Notes under the pieces: model-generated
What the model was told of the DNA's origin: nothing
Databases searched by the model: none
Seen by the model: only the letters and a program-made list of their open reading frames with translations
Shown here: piece by piece, positions 51,555 through 63,249 of the stretch
How the letters are laid out: each line of letters begins with the position of its first letter
Numbering within the stretch: position 1 is the first letter of the stretch
Assembly: GCF_009380155.1 (NCBI RefSeq)
Contig: NZ_WHUV01000002.1
Location: forward strand, 806,001-870,000
Reading direction: 5' to 3'
Length of the DNA stretch: 64,000 nt
Origin: Pseudomonas piscis
GTDB lineage: Bacteria > Pseudomonadota > Gammaproteobacteria > Pseudomonadales > Pseudomonadaceae
Made by a program: the position numbers and the translations under genes

Positions 51555-52025
51555 ATGAGCATCAGTAAACGAGCCCAACAGTTCCAGGACCTGCTCCACC
51601 AGCGTGGACTCGACCTGACGGTACAAGAACTCCCGGACTCGACCCGCACCGCCGACGACGCGGCCAACGCCCTGGGCTGCGAAAAAGCCCAAATCGTCAA
51701 ATCCCTGGTGTTTCGTAGCACGCTCGACACTCCTGTGCTGGTCCTCGCCAGCGGTCCCAACCGAGTCAATGAGCAAGCCATTTCCCGTTTGCTCGGCGAC
51801 AAGATCACCAAGGCCGACGCCGATTTCGTCAAACAGGTGACCGGCTTCGCCATCGGGGGCGTGCCACCGCTCGGGCACCGGCAAGAGCTCGAGCTGTTGG
51901 TCGATGAAGACCTGCTGAACTTCGATGAAGTCTGGGCTGCCGCCGGCACCCCCAATGCCGTGTTCCGGATTACCGGCCCACTGACCGCCATCCTGCCCAG
52001 GCACCAGGTGATCTGCGTCAAGTAG
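51555..52025 (+). CDS. ybaK: YbaK/EbsC family aminoacyl-tRNA deacylase
   Basis: The product has 156 residues with the YbaK/ProX fold: TADDAANALGCEKAQIVKSL, the conserved Lys in that helix, and GFAIGGVPPLGH (the GXXXP-type loop). It hydrolyses Cys-tRNA(Pro) or another mischarged tRNA. AGGAGA precedes ATG 51555. It is monocistronic and lies right after the hydrolase remnant. Which mischarged tRNA it edits is not decided by the sequence. Confidence 0.87.
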   Translation: MSISKRAQQFQDLLHQRGLDLTVQELPDSTRTADDAANALGCEKAQIVKSLVFRSTLDTPVLVLASGPNRVNEQAISRLLGDKITKADADFVKQVTGFAIGGVPPLGHRQELELLVDEDLLNFDEVWAAAGTPNAVFRITGPLTAILPRHQVICVK

Positions 52026-52161
52026 CCGAGCAGCGAAGGCACCCGCGATCTACCCGACGCCTTGCCGCGTCGGGCGCAACCCGGAATCGGTTGACGACTG
52101 TCGAGCCGGCGTTTCTAATGCGTCGCCCCACGCAAGTCCCCATTCCAACGACAGGTGCAGG

Positions 52162-52665
52162 ATGCACGTTCCACTCAATTGCGCAGTTCACTACGATTTG
52201 CAGCCCCCACTGCCAGCCGCTCCCCGGTTTCATCCCACACCCCGCTCGTTTGCTCCTTTCATCAGGGGCGCGCTATTGGCCCTGACGGCGTTCGCACTCC
52301 ATGGCTGCGTGGGCGCCTGGGTGGACATGCCTGAGGAACAGGTATCGAAGACCGCTGCCCACCGACGACTGATCGAAAATGCCATAACGCCCGTCATCAC
52401 GCGCACGCAGAAGAACTCGCCCGAACGACAATGGTGTGGCGCCACACTCCTGGTGGTGATCCTGCCGATCCCGCTCAAGCTGCCGGTGTGCGAGTCCTAC
52501 AGCAATGCCATCGCCTACGGCAACGACATCAACGGCACTGAGGTACCCCTGCTGCGCTCGAGCCGCAAGATCAGTTCGGACTTCCATGCCTGCGGCCCCT
52601 TCATGTTCCTCGGCCCCCTCATGCACGGCTACCAGGGTAATGCGCTCTGCGGAACATTCCGCTAA
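52162..52665 (+). CDS. hypothetical lipoprotein
   Basis: The product has 167 residues. A membrane-directed segment (GALLALTAFALHGCVGAW) ends in a lipobox-like Cys but is preceded by an unusually long N-terminal region of about 35 residues with no better Met. The mature part has six or so Cys and the segment VVILPIPLKLPVCESYSNAI. No family is recognised. It is convergent with, and overlaps by 4 bases, the AraC gene. Confidence 0.62.
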   Translation: MHVPLNCAVHYDLQPPLPAAPRFHPTPRSFAPFIRGALLALTAFALHGCVGAWVDMPEEQVSKTAAHRRLIENAITPVITRTQKNSPERQWCGATLLVVILPIPLKLPVCESYSNAIAYGNDINGTEVPLLRSSRKISSDFHACGPFMFLGPLMHGYQGNALCGTFR

Positions 52666-53603
52666 TCGCGCTTGCGCCATCCCGTGGGTTGAAGATGGTG
52701 GCCCCGGGCGCGCCTCAGGGTCTGGCTCGGCAACTCCCCGAACAAGGCCCGATAGCTGCTGGAAAAACGCCCCAGGTGCCAGAACGACCAGTGCATTGCC
52801 ACCTCGGCCACCGTGGTGTCCGCCGGGCCGCGGCTGAGCAATTCGCGATGGGCGCTGTTGAGCCGGCGCAAGCGCAGCCATTGGCTGGGAGCCATGCCGG
52901 TAAAGCCCTTGAAGGCGCTCTGCAACTGGCGCAGGGACACCCCGGCAACCTGGGCCAGCTCCAGCAGGTTGAGGGTTTCCTCGGGGACATCGGCGGCCCA
53001 TTGCGCAACCCGCTGCATGATCGCCCGTTCCTCCGTGCGCCGTTGCAAACCACCGGGGTCCAGACGCACGCAGGCGTTGTCGAGGATGTACAGGCAATCG
53101 TCCAGCAACTGCTGGGCCAGGGCCTCGCGACTCGGTGGATCGAGGGTCTGTGACAGCCGGGTCAGGGTCGCGCTCAGCCAGCGACAGAACAACGGGTTCT
53201 GCTGGCAGGTCAAGGGCGCCATGAACAAACCATCGAGGCGCTCGACTCCCAAGGCCCGGCCCTGGACGAACTCGGGGCCGAACACCACTGCCACCTCCTG
53301 GTAGTTCTCGGGGGTGATCCAGATGTTGCGGCTTTCGCCATTGAGCACGTACAGCGCGTTGTCGCTGCGATCGAAACAGAACGCCAGGGCCCCTTCGGGG
53401 GCGTTGAAGTTCTGTTCGACCCGGGTATTCATGCGCTCTTCGTAAATTTCCACGCCCTGCAGGTCCAGGTAGCGCACCAGGCCATTGAAATGCCCGGGGG
53501 ACATCTGCCGGTACTGCTGGACCCAACCTGGCGTGGCCCGGACCTGGTCGAGCACATCGAAGCTCTTGAAAGCCTGGACCTGAAGCGGATTGGACGTCGT
53601 CAT
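52662..53603 (-). CDS. AraC family regulator of the polyamine operon
   Basis: The product has 313 residues. The C-terminal helix-turn-helix pair is LLELAQVAGVSLRQLQSAFK and VAMHWSFWHLGRFSSSYRAL. The N-terminal part is EutR-like (SPGHFNGLVRYLDLQGVEIY). It is divergent from the gamma-glutamylpolyamine synthetase gene at 53767 and probably activates that operon. The ATG at 53603 is preceded by GGTCTTCCC, a poor ribosome-binding site. The role is inferred from arrangement. Confidence 0.86.
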   Translation of the reverse strand: MTTSNPLQVQAFKSFDVLDQVRATPGWVQQYRQMSPGHFNGLVRYLDLQGVEIYEERMNTRVEQNFNAPEGALAFCFDRSDNALYVLNGESRNIWITPENYQEVAVVFGPEFVQGRALGVERLDGLFMAPLTCQQNPLFCRWLSATLTRLSQTLDPPSREALAQQLLDDCLYILDNACVRLDPGGLQRRTEERAIMQRVAQWAADVPEETLNLLELAQVAGVSLRQLQSAFKGFTGMAPSQWLRLRRLNSAHRELLSRGPADTTVAEVAMHWSFWHLGRFSSSYRALFGELPSQTLRRARGHHLQPTGWRKRD

Positions 53604-53766
53604 GGGAAGACCTTACGCACTCTTTTGGTGCGTTTTGCTTCTGTTTAAAGTGGATAGATGAAACCACAAGGCTTGCCCAAGATAGTCGCCAATGCGCTGC
53701 AGGGGAAGCCTTGCCGGGATACTCCCGCTCACCTGGGTGCAGATGAAAACAATCATCGAGGTCTTT

Positions 53767-55125
53767 ATGAACGCCCCTTTCGATCAGCTTTCCTCATGGC
53801 TGAAAGAGCACAAGATCACCGAAGTAGAGTGCGTGGTCAGCGACCTGACCGGGATCGCCCGCGGCAAGATCGCCCCCACCAACAAGTTCCTGCATGAGCG
53901 AGGCATGCGCCTGCCGGAAAGTGTCCTGCTGCAAACGGTCACCGGGGATTTCGTCGACGACGACCTGTACTACGAGCTGCTGGATCCGGCGGACATCGAC
54001 ATGCTCTGCCGCCCCGATCCCTCGTCGATCTTCCTGGTGCCCTGGGCCCTGGAACCCACCGCCATCGTCATCCACGACACCTTCGACAAGTTCGGCAACC
54101 CCATCGAGCTGTCGCCACGCAACGTGCTGAAGAAAGTCCTGCAGTTGTACACCGACAAGGGCTGGCAGCCGATCGTGGCTCCGGAAATGGAGTTCTACCT
54201 GACCCAGCGCTGCGAAGACCCGGACCTGCCGCTGCAAGCCCCCCTGGGGCGTTCGGGGCGTGCCGAGAGCGGCCGGCAGTCGTTCTCCATCGATGCCGCC
54301 AACGAATTCGACCCGTTGTTCGAGGATGTCTACGACTGGTGCGAAGCCCAGGGCCTGGACCTGGACACGCTGATCCACGAAGACGGCCCGGCGCAGATGG
54401 AGATCAACTTCCGCCATGGCGACGCCCTGGACCTGGCGGACCAGATCACTGTGTTCAAGCGCACCATGCGCGAGGCCGCGCTCAAGCACAACGTCACCGC
54501 CACCTTCATGGCCAAGCCGATCACCGATGAGCCCGGCAGCGCCATGCACCTGCACCAGAGCGTGGTGGACATCGCCACCGGCAAGCCGGTGTTCACCAAC
54601 GACGACGGCAGCATGAGCGAGCTGTTCCTGCAGCACATCGGCGGTTTGCAGAAGTACATCCCCAAGGTACTGCCGATGTTCGCCCCCAACGTCAACTCGT
54701 TCCGCCGCTTCCTGCCGGATACCTCGGCCCCGGTGAACGTCGAATGGGGCGTGGAAAACCGCACCGCCGGCCTGCGGGTACCGACCTCCAGCCCGGATGC
54801 CACGCGGGTGGAGAACCGCTTGCCCGGCGCCGATGCCAACCCCTACCTGGCGATCGCCGCGAGCCTGCTGTGCGGCTACCTGGGCATGGTCGAGGGCATC
54901 GCCCCCAGCGCCGCGGTGGAAGGCCGCGCCTACGAGCGACGCAACCTGCGCCTGCCGATCACCATCGAGGACGCCCTGGCGCACATGGAGGAGTGCCCGG
55001 TCATCGAGCAGTACCTGGGGCGCAAGTTCGTGCGTGGCTACGTCGCGGTCAAGCGCGCCGAGAACGAGAACTTCAAGCGGGTGATCAGCTCCTGGGAACG
55101 CGAATTCCTGCTGCTCAGCGTCTGA
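53767..55125 (+). CDS. puuA: gamma-glutamylpolyamine synthetase (glutamine synthetase family)
   Basis: The product has 452 residues with the GS catalytic domain: EMEFYL (metal/ATP site), the NFRHGDALDLADQ and FMAKPITDEPGSAMHLHQS regions, and the late VENRLPGADANPYLAIAA. The family branch (PuuA/SpuI/PauA type) glutamylates putrescine or other polyamines as the first catabolic step. ATG 53767 has GAGG 6 bases upstream. It leads an operon with a polyamine-binding protein and an FAD oxidase, which strongly supports the polyamine role. The exact polyamine is not known. Confidence 0.88.
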   Translation: MNAPFDQLSSWLKEHKITEVECVVSDLTGIARGKIAPTNKFLHERGMRLPESVLLQTVTGDFVDDDLYYELLDPADIDMLCRPDPSSIFLVPWALEPTAIVIHDTFDKFGNPIELSPRNVLKKVLQLYTDKGWQPIVAPEMEFYLTQRCEDPDLPLQAPLGRSGRAESGRQSFSIDAANEFDPLFEDVYDWCEAQGLDLDTLIHEDGPAQMEINFRHGDALDLADQITVFKRTMREAALKHNVTATFMAKPITDEPGSAMHLHQSVVDIATGKPVFTNDDGSMSELFLQHIGGLQKYIPKVLPMFAPNVNSFRRFLPDTSAPVNVEWGVENRTAGLRVPTSSPDATRVENRLPGADANPYLAIAASLLCGYLGMVEGIAPSAAVEGRAYERRNLRLPITIEDALAHMEECPVIEQYLGRKFVRGYVAVKRAENENFKRVISSWEREFLLLSV

Positions 55126-57572
<2,447 letters not shown>

Positions 57573-57584
57573 TATCCGGGCGCC

Positions 57585-58532
57585 TCAAGCAAAGCGTCGC
57601 TGCAGGAAGTCCAGCAGCAAGCGGTTGACCTGTTCGGGACATTCGCTTTGCAGCCAGTGCCCGCAGTCTTGCAGCAGATGTTGCTCGAGGTCGACGACCT
57701 GGTCGGGCATGCGCTTGAGGGTATGGGCTTCCAGGACCCCGACCGGGTCGCTATCGCCCAGCAGGAACAAGGTGGGCTGGACGATTGGGGCTTGAGCGAG
57801 GAACTCGCTGCGCTGCCAGTTGCGCTCGAAGTTGCGGTACCAGTTCAACGCCCCACGGAAACCGCGGCCAGCGAAGGTTTGCCGATAAGCCTGGAAATCC
57901 TCTTCGGAACACCAGGCGGGCAAGCCTTCGGGGATAGTCACGCCGTCGAACAAGCGGGCCTCGGCCGGCTTGGGTTGCAGCAACGCGTCGATGTTGCCCA
58001 TGAACAAGCGCAGGCTGGCATCGATATCGGCATCCAGCTCAGCTTCGGCCAGCCCTGGTTCCTGGAAGTACAGGATGTAGTTGAAGTGCGCGCCGTGTAC
58101 CTGGCGCATGATGTCCGTAGCCGGACGCTTGGGCCTTCCGGCAAAAGGCACCGACATCGTCACCAGCGCCGCCACCCGCTGCGGTTCCAGCAGCGCCAGG
58201 TGCCAGGCCACCGGGGCGCCCCAATCATGGCCGACCATGCACACCCGGCCATGACCGAAGGCGTCCATGGCCTGCTGGATGTCGGCGCACAGGGTCAGCA
58301 GGTCATAGTCTTCTATCGCCTGGGGAGCCGAGCTGCGGCCGTAGCCACGCATTTCCGGGACGAAGACCTGGAACCCTGCCGCCACCAATGCCGCCGCCTG
58401 GTGGCGCCAGGAATGCCAGCATTCGGGAAACCCATGCAGCAACCAGACCGGCCGGCCCTGCTGCGGGCCGGCTACGCGGACGCTGAGTTCGATGCCGTTG
58501 ACGGCCAGAATGTGCTGCTGGAATGAAGTCAT
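57585..58532 (-). CDS. alpha/beta hydrolase, epoxide hydrolase-like
   Basis: The product has 315 residues. The oxyanion motif is HGFPECWHSW, the nucleophile Asp lies in MVGHDWGAPVAW, and the lid and late catalytic residues are DSDPVG and QDCGHWLQSE (His). This is the epoxide hydrolase / haloalkane dehalogenase branch; the HGFPE motif favours epoxide hydrolase. It is convergent with the oxidase gene, with 12 bases between. ATG 58532 is preceded by GGAGCCCTCGCC. Confidence 0.88.
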   Translation of the reverse strand: MTSFQQHILAVNGIELSVRVAGPQQGRPVWLLHGFPECWHSWRHQAAALVAAGFQVFVPEMRGYGRSSAPQAIEDYDLLTLCADIQQAMDAFGHGRVCMVGHDWGAPVAWHLALLEPQRVAALVTMSVPFAGRPKRPATDIMRQVHGAHFNYILYFQEPGLAEAELDADIDASLRLFMGNIDALLQPKPAEARLFDGVTIPEGLPAWCSEEDFQAYRQTFAGRGFRGALNWYRNFERNWQRSEFLAQAPIVQPTLFLLGDSDPVGVLEAHTLKRMPDQVVDLEQHLLQDCGHWLQSECPEQVNRLLLDFLQRRFA

Positions 58533-58763
58533 GGCGAGGGCTCCTGGCGAGTGCCAGGAAAACCTAGCAGATGTCCCGCCAGGTACCGAGCATCATCCAC
58601 CGGCCGAATGATGCGGGTAGCGCACCTGCCCAGCGAGGTGAATGAGTGGGGCTGGCGCTGCATGTAGTCGCGGGTACCAGCCGCGCAGCGGGAGTCGGCT
58701 CAGGTTGATCCGCGACCTGCAACTGCTGCGCAGTCGGCCGCAGCCTCACCAGCTCGGCAGCGG

Positions 58764-59513
58764 CTACAGGTGCCCGGCCAGGGCATGGCTTTGCTGGCGA
58801 ATCAGTCGCTGGGTCGCGAGGACCTTTTCAAGTGCCTGCTCTGAATCCGGGTCCTGCATCGGCGCCCGAATGGCCGCCGATACCAGGCTGATCAGCTTGG
58901 CCATGACCTCGGCGTCGGTAGCTGGACGGCCCAGGCTCATGGCCTGCATCAGCAAGCGCAGTTCGGTACCGGCCATTACCCCGGAAATCGCCTTGAGGGC
59001 GAACTGCAAGCGCACCCCCAGCTCGTTGCGCGGCAGATCCGGCAGGGCCAGGGCGAACGCCTTGAAAAAGCGCTCGAACACCGGCTGGTAGTGTTCCTTG
59101 AGGTATTCCTGGATGAAGGGCGAGGTATCGCTGTACACCCGGCCAAGGAAGCGGATGAACGAACGCCCTTCCACCCCGCCGCTTTCATCACTGCGCTCCA
59201 TGCCCATGGCCGGGGCGAACAACACCCCCAGCAGGGTTTCGCAGTCCAGGGGGCCATCGGCCTGCTCCTCGCACTTGGCCAAGAGTTCCAGGCGCTGGTC
59301 GTTGAGTGGGCCCAGGCGCTGCATGAGCAGGGCCTTCATCAGCGAGTCCTTGTCGCCGAAGTGATAGTTCACCGCCGCCAGGTTGACCTTGGCCCGTTCG
59401 GTAATCTGGCGCAACAGCACGGCGTCGTAGCCGTACTTGATGAATAATGCCTCGGTCGCTTCCAGCAGTCGGGTCTTGGTGACATTGGGGGCACTGAGTT
59501 TCTTGGCGACCAT
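58764..59513 (-). CDS. TetR/AcrR family regulator of the ABC exporter
   Basis: The product has 249 residues with a typical TetR helix-turn-helix: LLEATEALFIKYGYDAVLLR, ITERAKVNLAAVNYHFGDKD. The C-terminal domain is large, as in the TetR_C branch that binds hydrophobic ligands. It is divergent from the exporter genes starting at 59863, and a dyad (59541-59558) lies 28 bases upstream of its ATG, so it probably represses both. The ribosome-binding site is weak. Confidence 0.88.
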   Translation of the reverse strand: MVAKKLSAPNVTKTRLLEATEALFIKYGYDAVLLRQITERAKVNLAAVNYHFGDKDSLMKALLMQRLGPLNDQRLELLAKCEEQADGPLDCETLLGVLFAPAMGMERSDESGGVEGRSFIRFLGRVYSDTSPFIQEYLKEHYQPVFERFFKAFALALPDLPRNELGVRLQFALKAISGVMAGTELRLLMQAMSLGRPATDAEVMAKLISLVSAAIRAPMQDPDSEQALEKVLATQRLIRQQSHALAGHL

Positions 59514-59540
59514 GGAGGGCTAACCTTTACTGGATGAAAA

Positions 59541-59558
59541 ACTGACCGTTCGAACAGT
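59541..59558. promoter_or_regulatory. TetR operator candidate
   Basis: The 18 bases fit ACTGNNCGNNCGNNCAGT, a dyad with 12 of 18 symmetric positions, in the TetR/exporter divergent region. The flanks are AT-rich, with a run of nine A. The distance and symmetry suit a TetR dimer. Confidence 0.5.
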
Positions 59559-59591
59559 GTTTTAAAAAAAAATTTGATTTTTTATACCCGC

Positions 59592-59626
59592 GAGATTCCC
59601 TAAAAGCAAGGGCCTGAGGGACTCTC
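59592..59626. repeat. inverted repeat in the exporter leader region
   Basis: GAGATTCCCT (59592-59601) and AGGGACTCTC (59617-59626) pair at 9 of 10 positions with a 15-base loop. It lies between the TetR operator and the exporter genes and could be a second operator or a leader-RNA stem. Confidence 0.4.
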
Positions 59627-59800
59627 AAAGCGCCCATAGGCCGTTTTGTGACCAGTGGGTTCCTACCCCGAACCTGTCAAAAAAAGCTCTCGATTACCCG
59701 CCCTAGACGGCTGGCGCATGGGAATGAACGCAGTTACTATTCAAACAAGTTTTTTAAAATAATAAATAAAACCAGAGCTTGGCGCTGTCTCGAAAACCCT

Positions 59801-59827
59801 CCATGCCCTTCAAGGCGTGGTTTTTTT
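59801..59827 (+). terminator. intrinsic terminator/attenuator before the ABC exporter genes
   Basis: CCATGCC (59801-59807) pairs with GGCGTGG (59814-59820, one G-U pair), followed by seven T (59821-59827). It ends 35 bases before the ATPase start and has no gene of its own upstream on this strand, so it may attenuate the exporter transcript. Confidence 0.65.
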
Positions 59828-59862
59828 CGAACAGGCCGCCGAGCCAGCCGGCGCAGTAAGCA

Positions 59863-60563
<701 letters not shown>

Positions 60564-60567
<4 letters not shown>

Positions 60568-61763
60568 GCCTGATGCTCGAGCAAAGCGCCAGCCAGCTGC
60601 TGCACGAAGCTTTCGTCAGCCTGCGGACCCTGGGCAAGCGCTCGATCCTGGCTTTGCTGGGCATCGTCATCGGCAGCTCTTCGGTGGTGGCCCTGATCAA
60701 CATCGGCCATAACGCGGCAGAGGATGCTGCGGCGATCTTCCAGGACATGGGCACCGACACCCTGGTGGCACGCTTTCCCGGCAATGGCGACACACGCACG
60801 CCGATGCCGGAGGTTCTCGATGCCCAAGCCCTGAAGCAGGCAGTTCCCAGCCTGCTCGAAGTTGCCCCAATAGCCCTGCTCAGCGGACCGGTGGTATTCA
60901 ATGGCCGCACCGCCAATGCAAGCCTGGTCGGAGCCACCACCGGGTTGGCTGCAGCCATGCGCCTGCACCTGCGCGAAGGGCGCTTCCTGTCCGATTTCGA
61001 TCAGGGCGAGACCTATGCGGTGGTAGGCCACCAGATCGCCCAAACCCTGGGTACCCCGGGACAGCCGCTGAGGCCGGGTGACCGAATACGAATCAACGAC
61101 TACTTGTTCTTGGTCATCGGTATTCTCCAGAGCCAGCCCAACGCGGTACTGGTGCCGGTCCAGGCCAACGAATCGGTGTTCCTCCCCCTGTCCGGCATGC
61201 GACGCATCTTCGCTTCGCCGCAGATCAGCAACGTGGTGACCCGCGCCGCACCAGGCCAGGACATGGAGCAAGTGGCGGCGGCCATGACCCAGGCGTTGAA
61301 GACCATCTTGCGCGGTAGAGACGTGGAGGTGCAGGTGCCGCAACAGATCATCGATGGCATGACCCGGCAAAGCCGGACCTTCGGTTACCTGCTGATGGCC
61401 CTGGGTGGTATTTCCCTGGTGGGAGGCGGCGTCGGGGTGATGAACGTAATGCTGATGAATGTCTCCGAGCGGCGCCGGGAGATCGGTATCCGCATGGCAC
61501 TGGGCGCACGCCAGAGAGACATCCGTAACCTGTTCCTGTTGGAGGCTTTGACCCTGACCGCGATCGGGGCGCTGTCAGGGGCGGTGCTCGGGGTCACATC
61601 GGCGTTCATCTACGCAAAGATGTCCGGCTGGCATTTTTCCCTGGCTGCCGCCTCGCTACCGCTGGGCATTGGCAGCACCCTGCTGGTGGGCCTGTTCTTC
61701 GGCTTGTATCCGGCGGTCTCGGCCTCCAGGCTGCAACCGGTGGAGGCGCTGCGCGATGAATGA
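60564..61763 (+). CDS. ABC transporter permease (MacB-like)
   Basis: The product has 399 residues with the MacB topology. One N-terminal membrane helix (RSILALLGIVIGSSSVVALI) is followed by a large periplasmic domain of about 230 residues, then three C-terminal helices in the FtsX-like region (GGIGVGVMNVM-type segment and ERRREIGIRMALGARQRDIR). It is a mechanotransmission exporter that uses the ATPase just upstream and a periplasmic adaptor downstream. It forms a unit with the genes on both sides by overlap. Confidence 0.92.
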
Positions 61764-63249
61764 TTGGCGTCTCTGGGCCCTGGCCTACCTGTGCCTGTGC
61801 CTGACGAGTCCCTGGGGCCAGGCCAGAGAGCTGGTCGCGCCACCTTCGGTACCCACCATGCGCAGCAGTTACGAACGCAGTGCGCTGCTCAGCCAGCAAC
61901 TGACCGACCTGACCCTGGGAGATGCCGTCTACCTGGGATTGCGTAACAACCGCAGCATCCGCAGTACCTATCTGCAACGTGTGGCACAGAAGTTCGACTT
62001 GCGGGTAGCCGAGGACACCTTCAACCCCAAGCTGCTGATCACCGGCTCCTACCGTAGTTCCAGGAGCACCAGCGACGCGGAACAAAGGGCCAGGGTGACC
62101 CCCACCACCAGCCTGCTCAGCGAATATGGCACCAGGCTGAGCATGGCCTGGACCCAGGACCTGAGCAGGGCCGACAATGCGGGGCGCTATCGCAGTGACG
62201 GCCTGGACCTGTCGATAGTCCAGCCGCTGCTGCGGGGTGCCGGATGGGACGTAACCACTGCCCCGTTGCGACTGGCACGGCTCACCGAGCAAGGCAACCG
62301 CCTGAACCTCAAGGCAACGGTCGCCCAGACCATCAGCACGATCATCACCACCTACCGGGAGCTGCTGCGTTCCCAGGAGCAACTGGCGATTGCCCAGGAT
62401 GCCCTGAAACGTGCGACCACCCTGCTGGATGTCAACCGGGCACTGATCACGGCCGGGCGCATGGCCGAATTCGAGATCGTGCAGACCGAAGCCGATATCG
62501 CCAGCCAGGAGCTGGGAGTCGAGGAAGCACGCAACCAGGTGGATCTCAACCGTCTGGCCTTGCTGCGCCTGCTGGCTCTGGACCTGTCATCGCGGATTCG
62601 CGCCAGCGAAGCCTTGCAGGCATCGAAGATCAGCATCGACCAACGTGAAGCCTTGCGTCTGGCCCAGGCTCAGCAACCCGAATACCTTGCCACCCTGTTG
62701 GGCAGCCAGCAGGCCGAATTGGGTCTGGTGATGGCCAAGGACCAGGCACGCTGGGATGTCAACCTGGTCGCGGGAGCCAACCAGACCCGCAACCGGTTCG
62801 ACACTGGCACTCGCAATGGCTCGGAGCGCAGCTGGAATGGCTACACCGGTGTCGAGATCAGTATTCCCATCGGCGACCTGAGTACCCGCCAGGCCGAAGT
62901 CCGGGCACAGGTCAATGTGGAGAACCAGGAGATCCTCCTGGCCGATGCGCGTCAGGTACTCGAGCGCGACGTCAACAACGTAGTGCGCGACCTGGGCACC
63001 CGCTGGCGCCAGTACGAGATTGCCCAGCGAGCCAGCGAGCTGTCGAAACGCAAGCTGGAAATCGAACGGGACAAGCTCAGCGCCGGTCGTTCCAGCAACT
63101 TCCAGGTACTGAGCTTCGAGAGCGACCTGCGCAATGCCGAGAATGCCCGGCTAAACGCACTGATCGCCTACCTCAATGCCCAGACACAACTGGACCTCAC
63201 CTTGGGCATGACTTTGGAAAGCTGGGAGATTGCGCTCAATGACTTCTGA
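61756..63249 (+). CDS. TolC-family outer-membrane efflux protein
   Basis: The product has 497 residues. The signal peptide is LWALAYLCLCLTSPWGQA, and the two OEP repeats show the coiled-coil helices with alternating Ala/Arg/Glu (YRELLRSQEQLAIAQDALKR; VNVENQEILLADARQVLERD). It forms the outer-membrane tunnel of the tripartite ABC exporter. ATG 61756 overlaps the permease stop by 8 bases. The second gene of the adaptor starts inside its last codons. The order ATPase, permease, TolC, adaptor is compact and complete. Confidence 0.9.
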   Translation: MNDWRLWALAYLCLCLTSPWGQARELVAPPSVPTMRSSYERSALLSQQLTDLTLGDAVYLGLRNNRSIRSTYLQRVAQKFDLRVAEDTFNPKLLITGSYRSSRSTSDAEQRARVTPTTSLLSEYGTRLSMAWTQDLSRADNAGRYRSDGLDLSIVQPLLRGAGWDVTTAPLRLARLTEQGNRLNLKATVAQTISTIITTYRELLRSQEQLAIAQDALKRATTLLDVNRALITAGRMAEFEIVQTEADIASQELGVEEARNQVDLNRLALLRLLALDLSSRIRASEALQASKISIDQREALRLAQAQQPEYLATLLGSQQAELGLVMAKDQARWDVNLVAGANQTRNRFDTGTRNGSERSWNGYTGVEISIPIGDLSTRQAEVRAQVNVENQEILLADARQVLERDVNNVVRDLGTRWRQYEIAQRASELSKRKLEIERDKLSAGRSSNFQVLSFESDLRNAENARLNALIAYLNAQTQLDLTLGMTLESWEIALNDF